This document shows positions 20,851 to 33,588 of a DNA stretch of 64,000 nt, one piece after another. The stretch comes from Paguma larvata (taxonomy: Eukaryota > Chordata > Mammalia > Carnivora > Viverridae): contig CM057829.1 in the NCBI GenBank assembly GCA_030068075.1, forward strand, positions 80,969,132-81,033,131, given 5' to 3'. The notes below the pieces were generated by a model. It ran no database searches and was not told where the DNA came from. It saw only the letters and a list, made by a program, of their open reading frames with translations. The position numbers and the translations under genes were made by a program. Every line of letters begins with the position of its first letter. Within the stretch, counting starts at the first letter, position 1.

Positions 20851-23000
20851 CAAAATCTTAACTCCCTCCAATTCTTAACTTTACAAATTTTGTGTGTCTC
20901 TATAGGTTAATGTAGTTCTTGGAGCTCTGATCTGTTCCATCTCTATATGCACAGTAGTTAGTGCATTGCCCACTATGGATTCAGGTAAAACTAGCACATC
21001 TAGTTTTCTATCTGTGATAGAATGATGGAGAATCAAAATGCAAACTTTACTTACCATCACAAATCTTACACCTCTTTGTTTGGTCAACTTGTAAAATGCG
21101 GATGAAATTCTTTGTCATTGAGGCACCCTCAAAAATCTTCTTATAATCAGACAAACTTGGATCTATTATTTCACAGACTCAGATCCTTGCTGTGTAGACA
21201 CAGTTTAGATCTGCCCAGTGGCACCGTGAGTCAATAGAGGAAAGTGTGCAGTGGTACTGACGTGCCTGTGTGAACCAGAGTGTGTTCTGCAGAGCAGAGG
21301 TGTCACACTAGAAATCAGGCACCAAGATGCATGTTCTCGGCAACTTTAATGATGCTCCCATGGGTATTCTTAGTGCTATGTTAAAATTCCTTCACAATAG
21401 CACTTAGTAACTTTCAGAATCTAGTTTTAATGTTTGGTACGGCTGGAATTGTGGGCCTCTGTGAAGGCTTCAAGGTAAATAAGAGAAAAATCGCTCCGCT
21501 TCTAATTACTCATGTTGACTCTTCAATTCCAGTAGCATTTTACAAATCTCAGATTATACCATAATCTTCAAGAGGGCTGTTTTCCTACAATTGCTTAAAC
21601 CCAGCAACTGGCTTTGAAGCTTACTTTCCCATTGTAATTAGTAAAAATGCCTTTGACTTCTTGAAAACTCGAAGCCGAAGCAACGATCTATCTATTGGTC
21701 ATAGAGAAGGGCTGCTGAATAATGTTCTGTGTCTTATAAACATATCTTATTGTTTTGAGCCATTAGCTGCTGATGTAGTAGTCGCCTGCAGCATGCTTAA
21801 GCAATAAGCCATGACAGGGGACTCTCCTAACTGCTCGCTGCCTGGGGTACACTTTCAGGGAGTTTTCTGATCGCGTGGGAAGGAGCGAATCCCAAATGTA
21901 TGACGCTAACTGCCTGTTCCTTTCCCACAATATGATAATTATCTGGGTGGTTTATTATCTATCTGTTAATAAATTACTGTGCATCCTAAGTCTGGCAAAG
22001 ACACGTCAAATATTTGCAGGCCTGAAAAATTAAAGAAAGAACAAGGATCAGAATGTGTATATTCTGCTTTGGGTATTTCAAGTTTTTGTTTCATTATTCC
22101 ATGCCCTCAGCTCCCTCCCTCCGGGGATTTTGTCCCTCTTGTATCAAGGTTTCTTTCACCTCCATCTGCAGTAACACTTTCTTCTTTTATTTTAGATTTT
22201 TAAAAAGCTATCTCAGGAATTTTGGTGTAGCTCCTGATTCAGCTGCATTGATGGTAATTGAGAGGGGAATACAAACTGAACTCAAGTGCGGCTCCACTTA
22301 AATTTACCTCCCCTGAGAGAAGAATTTCCAAAGCTGCCAGTCCAAAAGATTCTACAAAATTTGCGTGTGTAGGAACAGCCCTTCATTATATTTTATTCTT
22401 TTTGAAATGATCTGGAGTCCTATGAAAATCATCACAGCTTCCAGAGAGGGTGGCTAAAGATTGTCTGTGTTTAAGAGAAAAGTAAAGGGTCTTGGGAGCT
22501 GTCCTTCCTGTTTAAAAATAAACACTGATATCTCTGAATCAAATATCAGGACCGCACTGTCGTGTTTATAGACCTCTCCAAGGGACTTGCTTGTGCATTG
22601 AGACAGTCTGTGAGGATCACTGCTCTTTTGTGTTTAAAATTTTGGGGTAGCCCCTGATCCTTTTATATCTTCATTTCTCTATGTGTAGATATAGATGGAC
22701 ACCATATAGAGTTGGAGACAGTTCTCACTGATGGATACAGACCCAACTACGAATAAATTCAATGAAAAAGTCTGGGAAAGGACTAGTGGCCCCTCACAGA
22801 GATTTCTGACTCTGGTGAAGTGTGTCCTCTTTGGCATGGGATGTGGCCATAATGACACTTAAAATAGATGCCATTTTGAGTAATAAACTGTGTTGTTATT
22901 ATCATTTCCCTATTCTGTAATAGTTCACTGGCATCGAAGCTGCCTGCAAAGTTGTAAGCTGGATGAGGAGAACTAGGGAATGGATTTCTACCTAAGCATG
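20851..23000. other. unique DNA, repeat-poor
   Basis: No transposon or gene recognised. 21500-22350 looks little decayed (several unmutated CpGs near 21670-21890) and might hold conserved noncoding DNA. Frames at 21979-22301 overlap in two phases and are unsupported. Confidence 0.4.
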
Positions 23001-26000
23001 ACTGCATAATTCAATGGGTCACATTTTCAGGGTGTATGAAATCAGGGCAGGGACAAGTAAGAGTGGTGTTAAATCTGCATATTCAGAATAGACAGGACAG
23101 CAAAGAAAAATTCTTATGAGGGAAGACTTCACTGGGCAAGCTGCATTTCAATAACAGTTTGAACAAAAGGAAATTGATGAGTTGAAAGTTGGAAAGATAC
23201 TCTGCCAGAGATTTAGATAAAAGGTCAAAATTAGAAATGTTACCTAGGAATTTTGGAAAAAATATTATATTTTTACTGTAGGCATTAGTACTGTGCTTAA
23301 TTACACTCTTGCTGTCTCTGAGTATGAGTTACATTAATGTGGAGTTCTGTAAAAGTTAGGAGGCCTGAGGCCAGTCTCTGAGGTGAATCCTGTCTGAGAA
23401 CACTTATGAGTCCTAAGTGTAACAGAAGTCCCTGGACCTACCCTTTGATCAGTCTAAGTCTAGCTCCTTTCTCACTCTCTCTGGTTGCCCAGAAATGTCT
23501 TTTCAAAATTACTTAACATTTTCTTGACCTTCTTTTTCCCATCATAGTTTCCTTTCTTCAGCTTTGGGACAATTTTAATTTTCTAGTTGTTAACTCATCT
23601 CTGACCACTTCTTCTCAGTCATTAAGCCATCCTTGAACTTACCAAGTCAAGTAAAATACTGACTCACCCTTGTTCTCTCTTTTTTAGCCTCTCCTACTCC
23701 TCAAGGGCACTTGGCTCCATGTTGGAATTCTCTTCAAATCAGAGATGACTATGAACCAAAAAAATTTTTTACCAACTTTCTCTTCAGTGATGGTTTGTCT
23801 CTAAATGACCCTTATTAGTTAGTACTGGAATCAGGTTGGGTTGACATTTGAACAGGAAACGTAGACTCTGCTATTCTCTTGATAAATATTGTTTCACAGT
23901 GTTAATGATATTTAGCAGAAGAGGTCGGGGAGCTCAGATAATCAAGTAAGCCCTGGAGAAATCAAGAGCAAAATTGAGATTGAACCAAGGCCAGACCAGG
24001 AGCAGAAAGGAACCTCATACTCACTGGGAATGGCCCAAACCTGGGACTGAATTAAAAGCAATGCTGTGATGTAACAACCTGACCTCCCTTTAGGATTGCG
24101 GTCTTATTCTTCACGATTTTAAGAGGTATTGGCTGCTGACTGCTCACAGCCAGGTCCCTCTCCAAGAACTGTCCTTGACAGAAAGAAGCCGCCTTGTCCA
24201 TTATTATGGCTCTTTTATGGGAGTAGGTCATATCTGATGAACAGCTGATGCAAAGCTCAGTGTCTCAGAATCTTATGTCCAGGGAGACTCAACTCTGATA
24301 TGCATATTCCAAAATTAATATGGGATAATATGTTATGTTAATATGTAACAACATGTGAAGCATCATCTCCATGTAATTTGCATAATAGAATTTAGAGGAT
24401 GAACACACATACCACCTTTGCTCCAAGACATTGTACAGGAAACCATAAAGCAGTAATGCCCCATACTTCAGGGCAAGAAGTAAAATAGTGTCAGCACTGA
24501 GTGCTACCATTTCATCACTGTTCAAATTGATAAGAAGATGTCCGTTTTAAGTTCTAGCCCTAAGCAAGAAGTGACTCTTCCAGCTGAAAAGGGTTTAAAT
24601 CCTCTCAGAGAGCATGGTGATCCCAGTGCACATGGACACAAATCACATTATTTTAACACAGAGCACTTGGTCTAGAGTCAATGAACCATAGCAGCACAGG
24701 GTCACTCAGCATGGGGCAGGCCTAACAGGAGGAAGGAAAGTCTTCCACAGAGACCAATGAATAATTACCTCACGAAGACTGTACCCTGATCAAGGTCACG
24801 TTTAGAAAATTAAGATATTGTATCACAGAGTGACCTAAGAAAACTCAGTTATGCATATCTGTTATGATATTTTGGGAAGCAATGTGGCTGCCACTTCCCC
24901 TTCTTCCCAACCAAACAATAACAAAAGCAAGTGTCAGATCTAATTCTATCTCCTGCACAGGTAAATATTAAGCAATTGTTTGTTGGCAAGCTGGCATTGG
25001 ACATTTCAAAAACTTACTCTTATAAGATTAATGAAAGCTCAGTCTTCCATATTTGTAGATTCTACCATCATGCTTTGCATGTGAGGGTTACTTGAAGCAG
25101 GTATGGCAATATTCTAGAGACCAATACCTGCATGCGAAGAGCATCTAGAGATCAAGCCTCAGGCACCATCTCTAAAGACCTTGCTAGAGTTTTATCCCTT
25201 GTAAATGAGAAAGTGGAGATTCTCTGTGAAACAATTAAGTCAATCCACATATCCAATAGCATTACTTTTACCACAAAAAGATGACTGATGAAATATATTA
25301 ATATACATCACTAATTTCACCAATAAAACCCATCTTTGAAAATATATTAAGCTAAATAACTAAGCATCTAAGTTGATCAAAATTACTACAAATTAATGAA
25401 GTGATTACATTAATTTGAACCACAGGAAACTGACAATATTCAACCACTTTCGATCAACAAAAATGACATCTGGTCCTGTCCTTTCTAATTAGATATTCAC
25501 TGCCTCTTGGAGTGCACTTATGATTAGGGCATCTGACTACCTCTAACGTAGCTGTCACATACATGTGACCTATACTGAGTCATTTTCAAATGACTTCTGC
25601 TCATCTAATGAAGTGATAATAAGGACACTGGAACATAGAGAAGGTTTTGCTTGTGTTTGTATGAGAAATGGGAAGCGAAAGAACCAGAAGAGTTAAATGG
25701 AACCACAACCATTTACCTAGTCATGCCACTAATAACTATCACCATTTTGTTGATGAGAAAAAAAATAAAGATCATAAAAAATCATCACCCATTATCTAGG
25801 GTTATTGTAAGTATGATTCTTATTAGATACTATAGGATGAATAAATCTCAACAAATTCTTTGATTATCTCCATAAAGTTCTGAGCTAAAGAAGCCCTTCT
25901 TACTACTTCTCTATGTAGATTGGATGACATATCTGACTACTACAGTCAAGGGTCTCCACTTCAGCCCCTGAACCTCAGAGAAAGCTGTCATATTGAAACT

Positions 26001-26654
26001 TTGTTTGGCTATGGGATAGGCTAAACTATAGAATGATAGAAAAAAAGAAGAAAAAGCCAAGACTCTATAGATAAGAGATTTAAGAGTTAACACTTCTTTT
26101 AAAACCATCAAATTGTATTTTTGAACCATAATTACAGATATAATAAAAACTCAGTCAATAACGTAGACATAACAAGACTCATAAGACCACCATTTATTGA
26201 TTTTGTAAGCATTACACTAGTACATTTGATGTGCATGGTGTCTCCAAGTATTACCGATTCAAGAATCTGTTGAAGGTGGAGAAATGATAAATCAATCATG
26301 AGGATGGTGACATTTGTACAGAGTGATTGGCCTTTGAACATCATTTATATCTCAGACAGAAGACACATTTTAGTATTAATCGCTGAGGATTGGATAGATA
26401 CATATCTATATAAAAACAATTCCAACAAAAATCGGTCTAAAAGAATATCAAAATTATCTTAAATTTTGAAAAGGAGCAACTTCTAAATGAATAACAATGC
26501 TTTTAAAATAACTCTTATCTTTAGTGTTTATTTTTCATATTTATTAATGCTAATAAGAAATACGACTATAATAAAGTACCTGGCTTTTTCAACTTTTTTC
26601 CCTCAAACTCTATGAGTAAAGATCTCTGAATAAAGATTATGAGAATCATAATTA
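23001..26654. other. unique AT-rich DNA
   Basis: About 3.6 kb without a recognised repeat or gene. Frames of 70-78 codons at 24289, 25651, 25911 and 26132 lack domains and look like AT-rich chance frames. Old diverged repeats may be hidden. Confidence 0.35.
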
Positions 26655-26765
26655 TTCTTATCTTTGTTCCATAATTGCTTTTGGGGGATATAATTTTCTC
26701 TGAAAGATGTTGAAACTAAGGCTCAGAGATGCTAAATGAATTGGTAAAAGACACAGTTCCTTGGT
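26655..26765 (-). mobile_element. possible MIR fragment
   Basis: 'gttgaaactaaggctcagag' followed by 'atgctaaatgaattggtaaa' resembles the MIR core in reverse. It is bounded by a T-run at 26767-26783. Confidence 0.5.
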
Positions 26766-26861
26766 GGTTTTTTTTTTTTTTTTCCACATGCCACTTTTAA
26801 ATAAGCAGTCTTTCACGACTAACCCTTTTTGTTCTAAGAAACTATTCAAACAATGGGGGGA

Positions 26862-27058
26862 ACCCACAAATACTTATTGCGTGCCATCTATACGTTAGGC
26901 ATATTTTCACATAGTTTGTAAGCTTCTATTCATCTCATTTGATAAGCAATGATGCTGTGATTCGGCGTAATTCAATGAGCTTGCCTAAGGTCACAGGATA
27001 GCTGGGAACTCCACATTCAAATCTACTGGCGTCTGCCTCCAAAGTCCACGCCACTTCC
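26862..27058 (-). mobile_element. MIR element
   Basis: 'acttattgcgtgccatctat', 'ttgcctaaggtcacaggata', 'gctgggaactccacattcaa' and 'gtctgcctccaaagtccacg' give a nearly complete reverse MIR. Confidence 0.88.
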
Positions 27059-27754
27059 ATTGATTCAAATTTTCTCCTGCCAAAAAAAATAACCTTCATC
27101 GTCAGTCGCAAATGTATGTTAATAAGTTATTCCTGCTTTTCTTCTCCTGAGGCAGCCGTCGGCACTCTGCAAAAGAAATAGCTGCTGTGATATTTGACTC
27201 TCCTGTTCTGACTCTGCAATAATGAATTATAAAAGGTGGGAGCTAGGAATAGAACTGGATAGATTACAAATGCCAACGGACTATTTGTGGGCCTGGTGCT
27301 TCATCTAAAGACTGGCTTCTCCAGCACTAGAGTTACACGGCCCACACTGGGTGCTGACTGAAATTAGAGATCACAGAAGCCATCAGCACGCATGGCCTTC
27401 ATCCTTTCTGGGACCGCACTCAAGACCAGAAATGCCATGACTGGTTTGAGAGCATAAACTGGCCTTTGGCTTCGCACAGTAAGGGATTCGGTCTTTGCTC
27501 TTCATGTCGTGCTCGAGGCCCATTTGGCAGCCATTCGTGTGATGGCCCTGACAGGGCCCTGCCTAACTTCAGGGAGAGAAGCATGACACTCACCTACTTT
27601 AACAAGCATTTTCTTGCCAGCCAGAGCTGCCCACCCAGGGAGAGCTGAATTAGGCCAAACCACTTCTTGATCTCCTTTCAATTTTTTTTTTTTTTTTAAA
27701 TGTAAGAGAAGATTTTCCTTTTCTTTTTCAAGCTCCTTTTTTTTTCAATTTTTC
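27059..27754. other. unique DNA, possibly conserved at 27120-27290
   Basis: 27120-27290 is repeat-free, with 'caataatgaattataaaagg' containing AATTA-type cores. The 60-codon frame at 27466-27648 is not supported. A T-rich stretch begins near 27679. Confidence 0.35.
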
Positions 27755-28005
27755 TTCTTTTTTTAATGTTTTTTTTTTTTGAATGTCGGTTGAGCACAGG
27801 GCTTCAGCTCAGGTCATGATCTTGGGGTTCACGGGTTCGAGCCTCGGGTCAGCTCTGTGCTGACAGCTCGGCGGAGCCTAGAACCTGCTTCGGATTCTGT
27901 GTCTCCCTTTCTCTCTGCCCCTCCCCTGATCACACTCTGTCTCTCTCCCTCTCAAAAATAAATAAACATTAAAATTTAAAAAAAATAATAAAAATAAAAA
28001 ACTTG
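27755..28005 (+). mobile_element. feliform CanSINE, 5'-altered, preceded by a reversed SINE tail
   Basis: From about 27785 a plus-strand SINE runs: 'ttcagctcaggtcatgatct', the feliform body with one insertion ('cagctcggcggagcc'), a CT stretch and a long A-rich tail to about 28005. The usual ggggcgcctggg head is missing. Instead, 27755-27781 reads tttttttaatg followed by a T-run, which looks like the tail of an opposite-strand SINE. This suggests a rearranged or nested pair. Confidence 0.88.
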
Positions 28006-29519
28006 ATAGGACTTGGCAATTTCTTTGAACAAGGAGATAAGAGGCTATTGGAAAATAATTTTTGATCATGAATTGTTGGTTATTTATAGAATTCCATTTA
28101 TTCCCATAAATTATTTAAAAATTAATCTCTAGTGACAGGTCATATCTTTAAAAACATAGTCTAATTTCTTCACTTATACAGATATAAGTTTTTCATTTTT
28201 TATTGAATGTCAGCTTTAAGGCTGATTTTAAAAATAAATATTCATATATAAATGCATACATATATTTGCATTTGTACACACATATGTGTGGTATGTGTGT
28301 GCGCATTTATAAATTGCTCTAAGGTCACAATATCATTACAAACAATCCCACAAACTGAGCTTGGGCCAGTTTAGATTTATAACTTTGAATTGAATTAATT
28401 CTATTTTTTCCCTTTAAAGAACTATTTCAATAATTCAATACCAAGGTCAATGTCTTCAGAAGACTCTGCATACAATGGAGTCTACTATATCAGAAGTATT
28501 CTACAAATTTTCTGATACTTATTGCTCACATTTTAATTATTTATCTAATTACTCCTTTCCCAAAACTGTAAGAATGCACAGAAGTAAAATAATCCAACAC
28601 AAAAGAAACCAAAAATTTGTGAGAGAAAATCCCAGATTGAAAAAGCAACACAATCCCAGTTGTCTTGCCCCCCTTCTTGGTTCACAGGTCTTGGTTTAGA
28701 GACAACTGTGGGCTGCCTTCATAGTTGTGTCTTGAAGGCAGGAAAGTCTAGTTGTTCTAGATCATTGCAGAATCATTCAACAGCAAAAGATTCTAGATGC
28801 AAGCCTGGGGGCTTTGTTTGAGTTCAACAAGCCATTAGTTACACGGACTCTGGTTGAACAACTTAGACCTGAACAGCAAATGGTCTTATCTGAATAGCCA
28901 GTGTGCTTATTACCATAACTCCTTTAAAGTCCTATCATTTATATTATGTTTTCCTTCCTTTTTTTCTATTCTTTACCCTGACTCAAAAATTTTATTCTTT
29001 GGTGAATAAAGAACACATTTTTTGTTGTTGTTGTTGTTTAAAGAACTAGTCAGGCATTCACATTTTGTGTTTGAGGTCAGTGCATTGTTTACCTTTATAG
29101 ACCAGGTAAGTTTGTCATACCTGGAACAATGGTCTCTAGTATGTTACTCACTCCTGCTACCTTCCTACATAACCTCTGGTGACTCATCCCATCTCGTTTC
29201 CTTCATCTCCTCTACAAGAGACACATGTACAGATGGAAAATGACTTTCAAGTTAGGTATAAAATTACATTCAAATAGAGACAGTGTAGTAATCTTGCTTT
29301 TCAATGACTTACTTCCCCCCCTCATTCTACATTTTATTGAAAACACATATTTCCTAAGAAGATATTTTGGTTTTTGGTATTAAAAAATACTTCTCATCTT
29401 TATACAGGTGAGAGGTATCTTTATATTGACACATTTGGAAATACAGGAAAAAAGAGAGAAATTATCCTGTGCCTCTCTCTGGCTCAATAGCTTTCACTCT
29501 TATAGTCAAACTGAACTTT
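28006..29519. other. unique AT-rich DNA with simple repeats
   Basis: It holds an alternating AT/GT patch at about 28230-28305 (catatatgtgtgg and gtgtgcgc) and a short (GTT)n at 29023-29038. No gene is recognised. Confidence 0.4.
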
Positions 29520-30078
29520 TTGTCAAGTGTTGGGACAATTCTTTCACATGACCTGCCACCTTTTAAGCCTCCCTGGTCCTAACTTTTGCCATTTTCCAGG
29601 ACTTGGGGTCTCCTGCTCCTTCTACTTTGAATGTTCTTTCCCCAGAACTGCATAATCCTGATTAATTCTCATATTTAAAATTTTAGTTATAAAATTATTT
29701 CATTAACATGGCTTTTTAGCTATCTTATTTGACTCCTATTTGATGTTTTCACAAATTTCTCAAGGAAAGCCAGAAATTTGGAATTTATGAGAATATTCCC
29801 TTTTTAAATGTTACCTAATATCATCTAATTTACACTTAAAAACAAATACTTGCAGACCAAACAAAATTACCTAAATGCTAGCCATATTTGGCCCACTGGT
29901 GACTTCTATCTTATCACAATCAATACCTATCTTGATTATTTGCTTCTTCTTTAAAATTATCTCCCATCGGAAAAGACGTTCAAGAGAACAGAGGCCTTAT
30001 TTGTCTTGTTCTGTGCTATTTTTTCAGTACCTGGCTTGCTGCAGGTATTCAATTAAAATTGGTTGAACAAATGAATCT
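29520..30078 (+). mobile_element. LINE-2 (L2) 3' end
   Basis: 'ctactttgaatgttctttcc' and 'ccagaactgcataatcctga' lie near 29621-29662. The terminal block 'cagaggccttatttgtcttg', 'cagtacctggcttgctgcag' and 'gtattcaattaaaattggtt' (about 29990-30064) matches the L2 3' end in order. The middle is badly decayed. Confidence 0.7.
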
Positions 30079-30392
30079 CAAAATGCAAAACTAACATTTT
30101 AGTATCTACACATTCTTTTTTTCTTATAAATGTTAACGAGAACAAAAACAATATGATGGTTTTTTACAGTGCACACTTTTCTGGTACTCGATTTCTCACA
30201 ATGTATCAATTACAATTTATCATCCAATGTTACTCTACATTCTTCTATGTTATATACTCTACAACATCAGGGTTGCAGCTGTCATACAGAATTCCCAGAA
30301 AATGTTGTTAATTGCTCTTTACACTCATCGCTCTACAGGTTTTCAGCACTTACATGCACCGTGAACAATTTCCATTGGATTGTGTTTAAACT
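30079..30392. other. unique AT-rich DNA
   Basis: No element recognised; a 75-codon frame at 30169-30396 has no support. Confidence 0.35.
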
Positions 30393-30403
30393 GTAGCTCC
30401 CCT

Positions 30404-30635
30404 GGGATACCTGGGTGGCTCGGTAGGTTAAGCGTCTGACTTTGGCTCAGGTCATGATCTCACGGTTCGTGGATTCGAACACCACATCAGGCTCGGTGCT
30501 GACAGCTCAGAGCCTAGAGCCTGCTTCAGATTCTGTGTCTTTCTCTCTCTCTCTGCTCCTCCCCTGCTCACGCTCTGTCTCTCTCTGTCTCAAAAATAAA
30601 TAAACATTTAAAAAGTTAAAAAAATAAAATAAATG
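30404..30635 (+). mobile_element. feliform CanSINE, full length
   Basis: The head gggatacctgggtggctcgg has two changes from the common start; the body and tail are complete. TSDs gtagctccc(c/t)t lie at 30393-30403 and 30636-30646, with one mismatch. Confidence 0.96.
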
Positions 30636-30837
30636 GTAGCTCCCTTGAGCCTTTTTCCTGTTCTTGCACTTGCCTATTAGCTGGATATTCTCCAGGGAGC
30701 CAGAACTATGGTCATGATATGTGACTTACTCAGAGTAAGTTAAGGAATAGTTGTAGTCTGGTTGGACATACTGTTCACTATCATGTACAAAACCAAACAC
30801 AACCTAGGCAGCTTTTGGACACCTGAATACAAGTCGT

Positions 30838-30950
30838 TGACCAAGACACCTGGGTTTTTATCCCAGCACTGCTACTAACTATGCACATGAAAACAACCTT
30901 TCTGGTCCAGCATTTTTTCACACGCAAAATAAAGAAGTTAAATTATATCT
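30838..30950 (+). mobile_element. MIR fragment
   Basis: 'acacctgggtttttatccca' and 'gcactgctactaactatgca' match the sense 5' part of MIR, and a weaker core follows. Confidence 0.7.
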
Positions 30951-30957
30951 GAGACAG

Positions 30958-31560
30958 TCAATTTCCACTAAGATGATTATTACCAAATAAACTAGAAAAT
31001 AACCAGCATTGGCAAGAAGGTAGAGAAAGTGAAACATTTGTGTATTGCTGATAGGAATGTAAAATGATGTAACCACTATGAAAACAGGGTAGGGGGTCCC
31101 TCAAAACATTAAAAATAGAATTATCCCATGATCCAATAATTCTGCTTTGGAGTATATATTCAAGAGAATGAAATGCAGGTACTGGTGTACCCGTGTTCAT
31201 AGCAGCATTATTCACAATAGCCAAAAGGGGGAGCAACCCAAGTGCCCATATGGATGGATGAATAGATAACCAACTCAACCTTTAAAACGGAGGGAATTCT
31301 GAAACATTCTAATGTGGATGAACCTTGAATGGTGTTTGCCAGGCCCCGGGGTGGGGGGGCGGGGAAAGGAAGGATATGGAATTATTGTTTAACAGGTTCG
31401 AGTTTTAGTTTTGGGACATGAAAAGAATTGTGGAGATGTATCGTAATAAAGATTGCACCACAACGTGAATGTACTTAATACGATTGAACAGTACACTGAA
31501 ATGCGGTAAGGTGGCAAATTTTATATCATGGGTATTTTACCACAATTAAAAATAATTTTA
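30958..31560 (+). mobile_element. old L1M 3' segment
   Basis: ORF2-end and 3'-UTR blocks occur in order: 'catgatccaataattctgct', 'tcatagcagcattattcaca', 'atagccaaaagggggagcaa', 'gaatgtacttaatacgattg' and 'gggtattttaccacaattaa'. The copy is dead, with deletions. A G-rich stretch inside it is listed separately. Confidence 0.9.
31348..31364 (+). other. G-quadruplex-capable tract
   Basis: G4-T-G7-C-G4 gives at least four G-runs with one-base loops, so an intramolecular quadruplex is plausible. It lies in the L1 relic. Confidence 0.6.
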
Positions 31561-33588
31561 AAAATTGTACCTCAGGATTCTTCTTGTTAGAATGTTTTAC
31601 AATTCTGGAAGCTCTCACAGAGACCAGGCAAAGAGTTACTTGCAGCTGCTTTCTCGGTCAGATAATCTCTTCCCTGAAGGAAACCCTAGTTCTATGGCAA
31701 GTCTGGGCAAATGGTCCTCGACTTCAGTCCTGTATGTCTCGCAGTTCTGGTCCCGGAAGATAAAAGAGAGTTTCTCTAATTCTCCCCACCCTGATTACAT
31801 GTTTCCATGAGCAAAAAAAATAACGTGTGTCTGGTAAATTATTTTTTCTTCGACTTTCAAATTCGAGTTCTAGTTTCCCTTTCCGGCTGTGACTACCACA
31901 TTTCCAGGCCTTCACCTCCATCACCCACCGCCCCCCCCCCCCAGCGTGATAATCGCTATTTTCGTAGGCGTTTTATCCTTGCATCTCAAAGAATCAATCT
32001 ACCCTCTTCTTTCTGCTCCTCTCGCACATTCAGTTCCCCTGAGCTGTGTTCAGCTGTCAGCCTCGGCGATGAGCGGCACCGATTCCCCCAGTTATTAGGG
32101 AGCCCTCGTCGCGTCTCTGCAGCACGGATACTGACAGTCAAACACACAGGAGCAGCTGGCTCAGTGGGGAGAGAGAGGGGAGGGGGGGAGAGCTATTCAT
32201 TGCAGTGTATTTATAACTTGGCCCCGAAAGCAGGGATGGCGGTATTCAAATAGGAGAGGGTGAAAAGACATTTTATCCTAATTAAAAAGGTAATTAAGTA
32301 ACACACCGAAGAATTTAAATCAGTGCTCTTGGTTTTTGTGACAGGTCTGATGGTGTAACTACCCAGAAACCTTTCTGGAACAACAAATGCTGCTTCTTAA
32401 GCTCTGTTGCTTGCTGAGTGGCCAACTATGGATGACAAATTACAGTAAGAGTCCTAGACAAAAGTGTCTGAGATAAGCAAAGGTCCCTCTCAAAGGGAGA
32501 CAATGCATACAGGCATGCAATTTCCAGCTAGCCAAGATTAAAACTCAGTGCTCAAATCACCAATACACTCTGCACCCACCCTTCCCAGCATCCAAGCTTG
32601 TCGCCCAATCTAAGTCTTGCCTAGAAGCCTACGAGTCTTCTAGCCTACTTTTCTGACCCAGGGCCTTTCCAGTCATGCCCTTTACTGGGCTTTTGTATTC
32701 AGATTAAATGCAGTGTTATTATTATGTATGCAATTGTTTCTTTTAACAGTCGATGCTGTATCTATCTTCCTGAACATTGATGTCATTATTGAATCCAAGT
32801 GCATGATAATTCTGAACCAACCGCTGGTTAGATTTTAAAATTTCGGAAGTCTCTTACAACTTGTCTCAGAGTCTTACATCTTACAAACAAAGTTATGTTA
32901 ATCAGGAGCATTTGTAAAGTTCGGATTATAATAAAATAGCAAAATTGCTTTTTATCTGTTCCTTTTTAATTTTTTTTAACTCAATCCAGGGTACTCGTTA
33001 TGTTAACAACAATGAAATTGTTGTTTTCTTTAGATTACTTCTATAACAAAAGTATAATTATCAAATTTATCTGAGATAATTTTGTTACATATAAAATAGT
33101 CATATGCATATGTATATACACATGTATAATTATTTTGTTTCTGCAAAGGCAACTATAAAACACAAATGTGTACATATGTATACATATATAAAGTGCCAAA
33201 TTAGTATAGCTATACATAAGAGATAATTTATCTTATACTATGTATATGAAAATATGGAAGAACCCAACTACTAGGCCAAGATGCTATAATAATAACACTT
33301 TAGTGTGACATATGAAAATAAAACTCAATCAAAGTATTTGGAAGAGAATCATTCTTATCAGATGATAGCCCTCATTAATTTGCATGTACACTTTTGGAAT
33401 GCTCAGATGACCAAGGAAAAGTTTGGAGAATGTTCATAGTATTGCATTTGTTTCTTACAAGAAACGTGTCATAATGTAGCATACGAAGACTCTGGGGTTC
33501 TGATAAATACAGAATTCGTACATAACCAAGGAAAAGAGTAATATAAACAGTTTCGGTCTCACCTAGGAGGACTGATCAAAAAAACATA
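31561..33588. other. unique DNA including a CpG pocket
   Basis: No gene is called. A 148-codon plus frame (31807-32253) overlaps a 69-codon frame and a poly(C) run, and shows no domain. 32190-32340 looks little decayed, with TAATTA cores. 33060-33260 is an AT-rich alternating stretch. Confidence 0.4.
31929..32130. promoter_or_regulatory. local CpG-enriched pocket
   Basis: About 14 CpG dinucleotides occur in roughly 200 bases of a window that is otherwise CpG-poor outside young SINEs. A run of 12 C residues lies at 31931-31942. It is too short and not GC-rich enough for a classical island. It may be a hypomethylated regulatory patch or an old GC-rich remnant. Confidence 0.35.

Noticed and set aside
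31807..32253. 148-codon plus frame
   Set aside because: Passes through a poly(C) run (Pro-rich) and overlaps a second phase; no domain or splice context.
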